51,617 bases of DNA from a virus: the IMG/VR virus record IMGVR_UViG_3300043410_001422, positions 1 to 51,617 of that record. One strand, given 5' to 3'. Within the stretch, counting starts at the first letter, position 1. Every line of letters begins with the position of its first letter. A program made the translations under genes and the position numbers. A model generated the notes under the pieces. That model ran no database searches, had not been told where the DNA came from, and saw only the letters and a list, made by a program, of their open reading frames with translations. Shown here piece by piece: positions 7,323 to 15,072 of this stretch.

Positions 7323-8842
7323 GAAAACACCTTTACTCCATATTTTTGTTCAAACCTATCTGCATCACTACGGTCATTTACCATGGGTTCGCCTTTAATG
7401 TTAAGACTAGTATTAAGCAACATAGGGCAATCAGTCATCATAAACCATTTCTCTAAGAGTTCTCTGATTCCCGAACCGTCTTTTGGAACCGTTTGTACTC
7501 TACTTGTCCCATCAACATGACAGATAGCAGGAAACAAGTCAGGATGCTTACAATGAGCGACTGACTGCATATAACGGCTATTATTCCACCCACTGTAGAA
7601 ATCAAAGTACTGATCAGCCATCTCTTCCAATATGACAGGGGCGAAAGGTCTGAACTTTTGTCTGCGTTTAATTTCATTTACACGATCCTTTATATCAGCG
7701 CCACGAGGGTCTGCTAGTAAACTGCGATTACCTAACGCACGAGGTCCAAATTCAGCTTTACCATTAGCCACACCCACAATGCCACTAGACAGTAATTCAT
7801 CCAAAAGGGAGTTGACAGGATATGGTCCTGGAATAAGATGCCCCAAAAAAGCGTTGGTCCAATTAATCCGTTTACTATAAGCCAATGCTGCGGCACCAAG
7901 ACTACTACCAGCGTCGCCAGGATTAGGCATAATCCATATATTTCCAAAATATTCACCAAGACTCCTATTTGCTAAACAATTGAGTGCTACTCCACCCATA
8001 TATACTAAATTATCACTCCATTTATAATCGCTTGCACGACGCATTACATTGTAAACCAATCGTTCTAATAATTTTTGTGCAGCCGCTGCTATATCTGAAT
8101 CATGAACATCTTGAAAAAAATTTTTTTCTACCCCAATATGTAAATTATGTTTAAATGTAGATTCCCATTCATTCAATACTAAATGATCTTGCATAGAAGC
8201 TGTGCAATAAGAAGTACCATATGCGCTCATTCCCATCAAAATATATTCATCTTCGTTTGGTTTTAATCCTACTCGTTGAGTCATTGCAGAATAAAATAAA
8301 CCTATACTGTGTGGATATTTTTGACTCCATAATTTTTTATAATGAGCAATACCACGACTATCATATTTTGCACCATAGATACTAATTGTATCCCATTCAC
8401 CTATTGCATCAATAACTACAACTGTTGCACGATCATAAGGACTTGTTTGAAATCCCGCAGCCGCATGACTTAAATGATGATCATATGAATTAATATAAAC
8501 TCCATTCAAATTGTGCCACGGATCAATTATATTATTTTCTTGTATTACTCGTAGATGTTTACCAAGCTCTCGTCGTAAACATTGTTCGGTGTTTATTGCA
8601 CCCCAATCAATTCCTTCACCAGAGTACCATTTACGTAATTGTTTTTTGAATGGGCTTTCGTAATATGCAATTGCGCCTATGTGATATTTTTCAATATCAG
8701 CAATAAGACCAGAACTTATATGTGCGTCATTTTTTATTTTGCTATAACGCTCACTATGCCCTGCAAATAATATATCACCTTGTGTATTAATTACACTGAT
8801 TGCAGCATCATGATATCCAGCCGATACGCCTAATATGTTCAT
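7319..8842 (-). CDS. NodU/CmcH-family O-carbamoyltransferase
   Basis: A 507-aa carbamoyltransferase of the NodU/CmcH/TobZ type. These use carbamoyl phosphate and ATP, through a carbamoyl-adenylate, to carbamoylate a hydroxyl group, usually on a sugar. The N-terminal Kae1-like domain shows GVSAGYHDAA (residues 5-14), the metal/histidine cluster YDHHLSHAA (120-128) and VVVIDAIGEWDT (141-152). The C-terminal domain has GKAEFGPRALGNRS and the FRPFAPVI motif that follow in this family. It is a little shorter than NodU (about 560-600) but appears complete. It overlaps the SGNH gene upstream by 35 bases. In this setting it probably decorates a glycan made by the neighbouring genes; a modified nucleotide is an alternative. 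Confidence 0.92.
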   Translation of the reverse strand: MNILGVSAGYHDAAISVINTQGDILFAGHSERYSKIKNDAHISSGLIADIEKYHIGAIAYYESPFKKQLRKWYSGEGIDWGAINTEQCLRRELGKHLRVIQENNIIDPWHNLNGVYINSYDHHLSHAAAGFQTSPYDRATVVVIDAIGEWDTISIYGAKYDSRGIAHYKKLWSQKYPHSIGLFYSAMTQRVGLKPNEDEYILMGMSAYGTSYCTASMQDHLVLNEWESTFKHNLHIGVEKNFFQDVHDSDIAAAAQKLLERLVYNVMRRASDYKWSDNLVYMGGVALNCLANRSLGEYFGNIWIMPNPGDAGSSLGAAALAYSKRINWTNAFLGHLIPGPYPVNSLLDELLSSGIVGVANGKAEFGPRALGNRSLLADPRGADIKDRVNEIKRRQKFRPFAPVILEEMADQYFDFYSGWNNSRYMQSVAHCKHPDLFPAICHVDGTSRVQTVPKDGSGIRELLEKWFMMTDCPMLLNTSLNIKGEPMVNDRSDADRFEQKYGVKVFS

Positions 8843-9365
8843 TTATTTTATTTGCTATTTGTATATGACCATCTTGCAGTGGATGCCCTTCTGGTCCTTT
8901 GGGACAATCGCCCATCCATTCCACAAACCCTTCGTTGGGCCACCCAAGATAACATGGAAGTCCATTTCCATTAGCCATTCGTTGAATATCAAATGCACTA
9001 ACGAATACATGTGGTATAGACTTAGAATCTAAATATGCATGTAATAACTGAGTCTGTGTTATAAATTTCCAATAAGCCCATTTTTCGTCCCATTCCCTAA
9101 AAACTTCATCTACAATTAAACCGTATTTTCTGTAACTAGAAGGAGTGAGATGTTTGTCTCCAATTTCTATTCTGTTTGGAGATGTCCATGCAATGATTAC
9201 TTTATCATATTTTTTTTCTAATTCAATTGTTAATACTGTTGAACGAATAATATAATCATTGCTTGCACCAGATTTTGCTATATTCACAGAGTTTGGAATA
9301 TAATCAGCCCATGAAATGGGACTTTCTTCACCAGTTGTAAAACTGCAACCGTTAATTAAAATCAT
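8808..9365 (-). CDS. SGNH/GDSL-hydrolase-like protein
   Basis: A 185-aa protein with the four SGNH blocks by position: S8 in NGCSFT, G33 and N36 in KSGASND, N64 in WTSPNR, and D165/H167 in LQDGH. This family includes acyl-esterases and O-acetyltransferases that act on carbohydrates. No signal peptide is visible, so it is probably cytoplasmic in the infected cell. The ATG at 9365 overlaps the stop of the 33-residue ORF upstream (ATGA), and its own end overlaps the carbamoyltransferase by 35 bases, so it is translated from the same message. The match rests on motif spacing alone, and the family is very divergent. Confidence 0.6.
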   Translation of the reverse strand: MILINGCSFTTGEESPISWADYIPNSVNIAKSGASNDYIIRSTVLTIELEKKYDKVIIAWTSPNRIEIGDKHLTPSSYRKYGLIVDEVFREWDEKWAYWKFITQTQLLHAYLDSKSIPHVFVSAFDIQRMANGNGLPCYLGWPNEGFVEWMGDCPKGPEGHPLQDGHIQIANKINEHIRRIGWIS

Positions 9366-9463
9366 TTATATGTGAAAGGGTCACGTTTTCGTAGTTCTCG
9401 TAATTTTATACGATACCTAATTTCTAATTTGATTCTGTTCCATATATGTTTAATCCATTTCAT
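9362..9463 (-). CDS. 33-residue cationic peptide ORF
   Basis: A small ORF filling the only visible gap in the accessory block. ATG at 9463 is preceded by AGGGGTGG with six bases spacing, the best ribosome site in this part of the window. The stop overlaps the ATG of the SGNH-like gene (ATGA), which is the coupling used throughout the block. The peptide has 6 Lys and 6 Arg in 33 residues with only 3 acidic residues, two tryptophans near the start (W3, W8) and a heptad-like hydrophobic pattern, so it could form a cationic amphipathic helix. No cysteine is present. It could be a small regulatory or membrane-binding peptide, a leader, or a substrate of the local enzymes; no function can be assigned. 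Confidence 0.6.
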   Translation of the reverse strand: MKWIKHIWNRIKLEIRYRIKLRELRKRDPFTYK

Positions 9464-9487
9464 TGAAAGCCACCCCTAAAATAATAT

Positions 9488-10657
9488 TTATTTTGAACTA
9501 TAATCATATCCAGGTTTCATCATATCTATCTGCCTCTGTTTATAATTCATATCTGTCCAACAATATTCGTATGTTTTAGATATATCACCAATCTCAATTT
9601 TATAAATGTCTAAATGATTTGATAATATATTCCAAACATCAAACTCACTAATAGTGCCAAAACTTTCACGAATAGTAACCTGACCTAATGGCAAATAACC
9701 CAAACTTAAATTCACATCTGTTGGATCATAGTTATTTTTACGAAGCCACTCAGTAAAATTATCCATTAAATTATTATGCCATTCCCTAACACCACCATAC
9801 ACTATGTCTTTGCCCCATTCCACATCAAACTCACCACTATAATATTTTAATTCAGTTATTGCTTCGCAGATGGCATCAGTTAAAACTGGAGCACCTTCGT
9901 CCCTAAAAACTTCAAATAATGTCTTGCCAATCTGAGTCCAGTGCATATACACCCCACCAAACACCCGATCATAACCATTGATCGCAAATCCTGTTCTATG
10001 TTCAGGTTTTAATTCATGTCTTGTTGCATGAAGAAACGTAGTAATTTGGCTTGGGCGGATCCATTCTGGTGCAGTAATTTGTTTACGTTGACTTAAACAT
10101 AAACTTTCCATTTCGTGACATATATTATTCAATTGTCTGATTGCATATTTTGTTTCGTAATCTGCCAATTTATAATAATCACTAAGATTGGCTACTGTTC
10201 CTTGTAAAATTTCAAAATGATTATGAAGTCTGTTCATAACACCATGCTTAACAAACAATCCATATTCATATTCACCAAGAGGGTATTCATCCCCAAAACG
10301 AACAGTGTCTGGTGTAAAATAGTCTTCAATCAAATAAGAGGATAATCCAGCACGTTGCCACACTCCACTCATATTAAACAAATTTATTTTATAAACTGCT
10401 GCATTTAACTCATTACACAAATAAGTTAAATTTCTTGCTGTTCTAGGAAATCCCATAAAACAGAAATTTTTTTCTATTAGCTTGCCACTAATCAATTCTT
10501 GTTTAAGTGCTGCTACCCAATCTAAAGCTAACAAACTATCATTTGGCTCTATGGTATAATCAATTAAATCATTTTTATCTAATGGATTACGCAATACTAC
10601 TTTAATTGATTGATTGCCACCACTCATATACATCTCGTCTCTTTGAAAGTATTTCAT
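9488..10657 (-). CDS. Unrecognised 389-aa protein within the radical SAM cluster
   Basis: I do not recognise a family. The protein is soluble in appearance, has no signal peptide or membrane segment, and is rich in aromatic residues and histidine (for example NRLHNHFE, HATRHELKPEHR), which could bind a metal. The fifth to tenth strands cannot be assigned from sequence. The ATG at 10657 overlaps the upstream radical SAM gene by 56 bases; in-frame ATGs at 10633 and 10627 would shorten the overlap to about 30, and the former has a purine-rich stretch (AAAGAGACGAG) just before it. Its place immediately after two radical SAM genes makes it a candidate partner or substrate-handling protein, which is inference only. 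Confidence 0.75.
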   Translation of the reverse strand: MKYFQRDEMYMSGGNQSIKVVLRNPLDKNDLIDYTIEPNDSLLALDWVAALKQELISGKLIEKNFCFMGFPRTARNLTYLCNELNAAVYKINLFNMSGVWQRAGLSSYLIEDYFTPDTVRFGDEYPLGEYEYGLFVKHGVMNRLHNHFEILQGTVANLSDYYKLADYETKYAIRQLNNICHEMESLCLSQRKQITAPEWIRPSQITTFLHATRHELKPEHRTGFAINGYDRVFGGVYMHWTQIGKTLFEVFRDEGAPVLTDAICEAITELKYYSGEFDVEWGKDIVYGGVREWHNNLMDNFTEWLRKNNYDPTDVNLSLGYLPLGQVTIRESFGTISEFDVWNILSNHLDIYKIEIGDISKTYEYCWTDMNYKQRQIDMMKPGYDYSSK

Positions 10658-11897
10658 CCATAGTGATAGATTGACTACGGATAGCTTCTAATTGTAACAC
10701 ACGAGCCTTACCTCGTGCAATACCTTTTTGATATTCTTCTTCGCCATATTGCTCTTGAAAAGTAGGGCGTGTTTTAAGTTGGACTAAGATATCCTTTAAC
10801 GGACCGGGAACTTCGGCTAGCAATATTTCATCTACCCAACGATCTAATATCTCTCTGGGCAGGGCTAAAGGTGACATAACTATGTCCGGGCTAAAACTAA
10901 AGACAACCTTGGCCAGGATGTCAACGCCCAAATCGTTACCTAACTGCTGTATATTTTCTACTTCAAACATACCCGGAAGGGTAAGTGTGAAGTCTAATCT
11001 CATTTGTCTTCTGTGCGTAGAGACTCTAATTCCTTCTTTAAAGTTTTCAAGCCATTCTTCGTATTTAAGACCTGTTCTAACATACTCTCCAATTCTTTTC
11101 GTACCATCAATGCTTGCACATATTTGCCAATCACGTAACCCAGAAAGAATGTCCCTAAAGAGATTAATACCTCTATAGTTGGTTCTGCTGAGATTTGTAT
11201 TATATCTTGCGTAGACACGTTTTCCATCTCCCAATTCAATAATTCGCTGCATATATTTCCAATGTTGTTCGTACATGAGTGGTTCTCCCCCAACCCAATA
11301 TACTTCTTCAACACGGTGTTCTTCTACTGCGTTTGCAAACTCTGTTTCAATTTGAGTGTTTTGGAAATCTTCAATTTGTTTTTTGATTTCAGGTTTCATC
11401 CAAAAATTTTTTGGATTAGTCCAATCAATCATATTGTGCTGTTGTTGTTCACTTTCCCAACTACTAGAAAGCATGTCGCCACACATACGACATTTGAAAT
11501 TGCAAAGATTACTAAATCTGTAATCCCATGAAACAGGTTTCATAGTTGTATACCCTGTTTCGTCAGTAGTTTCTAATATCTGATTGTACTTATGTTGAAA
11601 CAAATTGTTAAAATAATCTCTGTAAACGCTAGTATTCAGCAGTTTATCATTACATACTTCACACTCTGGTAAGGTTTCTCCGGCAAGCATTCGTCGGCGA
11701 ACCGATTTCATATGCTCATTATTCCAATGTTCGTCCAAAGTAATAGGTATGTATACTCCAGTGCCTTTGCTGGTATCAATATACTGCTGAAAATTTTGTG
11801 CAGGTTCCCTACTGGCACAGCACATTCTGCGTTCTGTCTGTGGACTTAGGTATGTGTGTGTCCACAGTGCCATGCATAGAGTTTCAGGTTTTTGCAA
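10602..11897 (-). CDS. Radical SAM enzyme with N-terminal Twitch/SPASM-like motif (1)
   Basis: A 431-aa radical SAM protein. The core cluster motif is LCNFKCRMC (C132, C136, C139), and VGGEPL at 203-207 is the SAM-binding GGE motif. Ahead of the core is a cysteine set C8, C26, C27, C79 and C82 in a frame like ETLCMALW...P...CC...CEVC, which resembles the SPASM/Twitch pattern normally found after the core. The start is TTG at 11897: AGGA lies seven bases before it, and the resulting N-terminus lines up with the start of the 403-aa paralogue at 16000 (KTICML). It overlaps the upstream radical SAM gene by 14 bases. Such enzymes use a 5'-deoxyadenosyl radical to modify peptides, sugars or small molecules; the substrate is unknown. 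Confidence 0.9.
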   Translation of the reverse strand: MQKPETLCMALWTHTYLSPQTERRMCCASREPAQNFQQYIDTSKGTGVYIPITLDEHWNNEHMKSVRRRMLAGETLPECEVCNDKLLNTSVYRDYFNNLFQHKYNQILETTDETGYTTMKPVSWDYRFSNLCNFKCRMCGDMLSSSWESEQQQHNMIDWTNPKNFWMKPEIKKQIEDFQNTQIETEFANAVEEHRVEEVYWVGGEPLMYEQHWKYMQRIIELGDGKRVYARYNTNLSRTNYRGINLFRDILSGLRDWQICASIDGTKRIGEYVRTGLKYEEWLENFKEGIRVSTHRRQMRLDFTLTLPGMFEVENIQQLGNDLGVDILAKVVFSFSPDIVMSPLALPREILDRWVDEILLAEVPGPLKDILVQLKTRPTFQEQYGEEEYQKGIARGKARVLQLEAIRSQSITMDEILSKRRDVYEWWQSIN

Positions 11898-13149
11898 TTT
11901 CTTGTCCTGCCATTTTAAAATACTTTACTAAATCTTCGTAATCTGGATGAGATGGATTGTATATATTTTTATCTTCAAATATAGTCTGATCCCATGTTCC
12001 CCAATTCCACATTTTTTGTAAATTAAATTTTGGTATTCCCAATTCTTTGCATAATTTGACAAAAAGTGGAATTTCTTTATAGTTGTCTTTTTGAACTACA
12101 AAATCTGCAGTGAGTTGTGTAGAAAACTTATTACGTTTTATAACATCCCTAACCCACACAGTATTGTCCAATAATTTTTCCCAACTACCATTTACACGGA
12201 TGCTTTTGTAGGTTTCCTTTGATGCTGCATCAAAACTTATTCTTAATTCACTAATGTATGGCAATAAATCATTCACAAGTTTACCTTTTTGTTGAAGTAA
12301 ACTGCCATTTGTTTGAATTACATTTTGAATGTTAATTTTTCCTGTGCTTATAATATAACTCATCAATTGCAAATATGGTTCGCTCATAAACGGTTCACCA
12401 CCAGCCCATCGTATTGTCACTAACTGATCTTGAATTTTATCAATAATTTGATGAGAAATTTTTTCTACTAAGGAGTTGTTGATTGGTCTAATAATGTAGT
12501 CTTCATTCCAGTTAATGACTTCAGTTCTACAACTTGGACATTTAAAATTACAAGTGTAATCAAAATCAAATATGATATTTTTTGGTATACTGTTTACTAT
12601 TAAGTTGTTGCTATACTCATACTTTAAAGGAGTTAAGTCAGTTGGGTTTTGTGTATATGTTGATTTGTCTATTTTTCCAAAAAACCCACATATACTATGA
12701 TTACAATAATAATACCTATTAGATAAAATTTCTTGTCGTATTTTTTGTGCAGATTCAGAATTTAAAATATCAAATATATTTTCAGTTTCTAAAATATTTC
12801 CAACAAATATTGGTATCCAACTGGGAGATTCGCAAATAAACACATTACCATTTTGATTTATACCAATGGTATCCCAAGGGGCAGTACAGGCGTGGACACT
12901 GTTTAAATTTTTGTTAAAAAATACTTGTTTCTGTCTTGTTTGATTTGCAATGGATAGTTCGTTAGTTTTTGGAGAAACTACATTCTGATAATTTTGTTTC
13001 ATCTTATCAACAAAAAGATCAAGTTCTTCTTGAATAGACTCACTCAACGAATACTTGTTGGTTATGAATTTATCATAAGAAGGCCAGTCTGCTCCTTTAA
13101 ATGAATTATATGTAGATTCATCAATAAAATTTTTATAATTGTCTAACAT
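11884..13149 (-). CDS. Radical SAM enzyme, divergent member (2)
   Basis: A 421-aa radical SAM protein counted from ATG 13149. The core motif TCNFKCPSC gives C200, C204 and C207, and WAGGEPFM has GGEP at 250-253. The N-terminal auxiliary motif is nearer to classical SPASM than in the other five: C88-x-x-PW, C106 after a glycine turn (NGNVFIC), then GNILE...IFDILNS...C149 and C154. It has a long helical N-terminus of about 80 residues before this. A GTG at 13194 would add 15 residues but has no ribosome site and lengthens the overlap with the mini-DegT gene from 17 to 62 bases. Expected role is radical-based modification; partner and substrate are unknown. Confidence 0.88.
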   Translation of the reverse strand: MLDNYKNFIDESTYNSFKGADWPSYDKFITNKYSLSESIQEELDLFVDKMKQNYQNVVSPKTNELSIANQTRQKQVFFNKNLNSVHACTAPWDTIGINQNGNVFICESPSWIPIFVGNILETENIFDILNSESAQKIRQEILSNRYYYCNHSICGFFGKIDKSTYTQNPTDLTPLKYEYSNNLIVNSIPKNIIFDFDYTCNFKCPSCRTEVINWNEDYIIRPINNSLVEKISHQIIDKIQDQLVTIRWAGGEPFMSEPYLQLMSYIISTGKINIQNVIQTNGSLLQQKGKLVNDLLPYISELRISFDAASKETYKSIRVNGSWEKLLDNTVWVRDVIKRNKFSTQLTADFVVQKDNYKEIPLFVKLCKELGIPKFNLQKMWNWGTWDQTIFEDKNIYNPSHPDYEDLVKYFKMAGQEIAKT

Positions 13150-13783
13150 TTTTGTCTTTAAAAACTGGTAATTTTGGTAAGTATGGATAATCACTTTGAG
13201 TCCACACTCTGGGTTCTTTTTTTACTGCCTCATCAAATTTGTCTATACCAAGTTGTGCGACTTCTGGTGTCATGTAATAATGATACCCAACAGTAGATAT
13301 ATCTTGACTCATCCACGGACTGGTTCTGACTCTACCATCACAACTCATTTTTATTAATTCATCATATGCATCTCTATCGTCAGTTAGTATCATGCCTCCC
13401 TTGGCAAGACTGAGGTGTTTTTGAAATTGGAAGGAAAGACACATAAAAGTGTTAGGGATATACCCATCACGTTTCCAATACACTGCAGCATCAATGATAG
13501 GAGTATTGCCAATAAAGTAATAATTAGTCCAATTATAATTTTCAAAATCCCATCCTAAATTAAGTTTTTCAAATGTAAAAGGGATTGAAATATAGGTTTG
13601 TGCAGGACAAGATACCCAATCTGGTTTTAATAATCTGAGACACAATTCAACTGCATGAGTACAACAATCAACAGATACAGCATATTTTGCTCCATAGAAC
13701 TCAGCAACAGTACGTTCAAATTCATCCAATATATTCCATGGATTTCTGGTCACCCTATCCAATAAACGAAATGGTTCTGTCAT
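13133..13783 (-). CDS. Shortened DegT-family aminotransferase-like protein
   Basis: A 216-aa protein equal to the large PLP-binding domain of DegT aminotransferases and lacking most of the C-terminal small domain (family length about 370). The active-site elements are kept: IIDAAVYW with D98, and SFQFQKHLSLAKGGM with the PLP lysine K122. The usual GT of SGTxA is replaced by C41-T-H-A. Downstream the frame ends cleanly before the next radical SAM gene, and I saw no frameshifted remainder, because the following DNA codes for the radical SAM protein. It could be a minimal enzyme, a dehydratase-like PLP protein, or a heterodimer partner of the full-length enzyme at 1329. It overlaps the SGNH-like gene upstream by 29 bases. 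Confidence 0.75.
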   Translation of the reverse strand: MTEPFRLLDRVTRNPWNILDEFERTVAEFYGAKYAVSVDCCTHAVELCLRLLKPDWVSCPAQTYISIPFTFEKLNLGWDFENYNWTNYYFIGNTPIIDAAVYWKRDGYIPNTFMCLSFQFQKHLSLAKGGMILTDDRDAYDELIKMSCDGRVRTSPWMSQDISTVGYHYYMTPEVAQLGIDKFDEAVKKEPRVWTQSDYPYLPKLPVFKDKNVRQL

Positions 13784-14426
13784 AGTAATATTGTGCTATT
13801 TGTTGATTAACATTTATATCAGGTATATGAAAATATGGTCTATACTCTCTAGTATCAGCATAGTCCCATAAATTTATATTGCTAAAATTATCTTTAAATT
13901 TTAAAAAATATTGTTCGGGGTTTCCACCAAATGATTTGTGCTCAAATCCACCTTTATCAAAAATAAATTTTATTTTACTATCTGATAAATTTTGCAACGT
14001 GTTTTCAATTATACATTTATTTTCATATATTGCCAAGTTTAAATCAAAAAAATTGGCGTAATATTTTTTTAATATATCTTTTTGATTATCATTAAACTCC
14101 GTTGTATCAAAAGAATGCATTGAATAACAAACTAATTTTTTATTTTGAAATTGTTCGTGGAGATTTTCATCTGTATTTGAATTCATAGAAACTTGATTTC
14201 TAGTGCAACTTGTTCCAAAACAGATTATCAAATCTGGCATTTTTGAAATGGCATGATTTACCTGTATGTTTATTAATAAATTAGATGCACAAACGGATGA
14301 TAAATTTACTACTGTGGCAATGCCATTTAATTTTTGTGAAAATATCTCTACCCAACATATTCCCTTATAATCTGGGTCTGGCGTACTAAAACTATCCCCA
14401 CAAATGTAAACATTTTTTAATTTCAT
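13755..14426 (-). CDS. Degenerate SGNH-hydrolase-like protein
   Basis: A 223-aa protein that begins like an SGNH hydrolase: YICGDSFSTP carries the block I serine (S12), NLSSVCASN resembles block II, and FGTSCTRNQ block III with N77. The C-terminal block normally holding D-x-x-H reads HIPDINVNQQIA, where the expected histidine appears to be asparagine, so catalysis is uncertain. No signal peptide is seen. It lies between the Rossmann reductase and the mini-DegT gene and overlaps both (35 and 29 bases). It differs from the SGNH-like protein at 8808 and is not a recent duplicate. Confidence 0.5.
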   Translation of the reverse strand: MKLKNVYICGDSFSTPDPDYKGICWVEIFSQKLNGIATVVNLSSVCASNLLINIQVNHAISKMPDLIICFGTSCTRNQVSMNSNTDENLHEQFQNKKLVCYSMHSFDTTEFNDNQKDILKKYYANFFDLNLAIYENKCIIENTLQNLSDSKIKFIFDKGGFEHKSFGGNPEQYFLKFKDNFSNINLWDYADTREYRPYFHIPDINVNQQIAQYYYDRTISFIG

Positions 14427-15072
14427 TAAATATTTCCTGTTTTGAGTATATGTATGGTGTTAGATTGTATTTTCTTGGTTCATTGTTTGATGTTATTTTT
14501 AATGATGGAAAAAATACTTCTGCTATTTCGCCAGTACTAATTGGATCAGAAACTAAATTTATTTCTTTTATTGAATTATTTACCGCATTGTTTATATCAA
14601 AACAAAGATTGCTCAATGGGTACCATTGCAAAAACGATAAAGGATTTGTATCATTCAAATATTGTTTATTCACCAAATCATACAACACATTTTTCTTTAT
14701 ATTTTCACCAACTAACGTGCTCAGTCGTAATATATGATATTCCTTAAATTGTTTTTTGATATGGTTTTCTAGTTTTAATCTGTTTTTTCCATATATAGAT
14801 TCGGGGTAAGAAACTACATCAACTGTGCTAATTAATACAAACCTAGTTGCTTGTATTTTATCTATATCTTCTATTAACTTATCAATTAACTTTTCATCAA
14901 TGTATAAATTGTTATTTGCAATAATACGATTTGATGAAGGAGCGGCACAAACTACCATTTCAAATGTTTTACCAAACACTTCGTGTATGTTGGACGAATC
15001 ACAACTATAGTCAAAATTTATGTTATTCGCCAATGAAGTGCCAATCGTCCCCTTACCAATCAATAATTTCAT
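14392..15072 (-). CDS. Small Rossmann-fold sugar reductase/epimerase-like protein
   Basis: A 226-aa protein of the extended SDR type, close in layout to dTDP-4-keto-rhamnose reductases. The N-terminal NAD(P) motif is GKGTIG (residues 6-11), VVCAAPSS is the strand-4 region, and FVLISTVDVVS carries the catalytic serine/threonine. The YxxxK pair reads YGKNR, so lysine is replaced by arginine unless the following KLE lysine takes the role. It is shorter than the family (about 280-300). Its ATG overlaps the stop of the glycosyltransferase upstream (TAATG). It probably reduces or epimerises a sugar intermediate, or is an inactive relative; position among sugar genes supports the first. Confidence 0.62.
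   Translation of the reverse strand: MKLLIGKGTIGTSLANNINFDYSCDSSNIHEVFGKTFEMVVCAAPSSNRIIANNNLYIDEKLIDKLIEDIDKIQATRFVLISTVDVVSYPESIYGKNRLKLENHIKKQFKEYHILRLSTLVGENIKKNVLYDLVNKQYLNDTNPLSFLQWYPLSNLCFDINNAVNNSIKEINLVSDPISTGEIAEVFFPSLKITSNNEPRKYNLTPYIYSKQEIFNEIKKCLHLWG

Noticed and set aside
11000-11314. Minus-strand 104-aa reading frame resembling a small membrane protein
   Set aside because: It is in another frame within the 431-aa radical SAM gene, which is clearly coding here.
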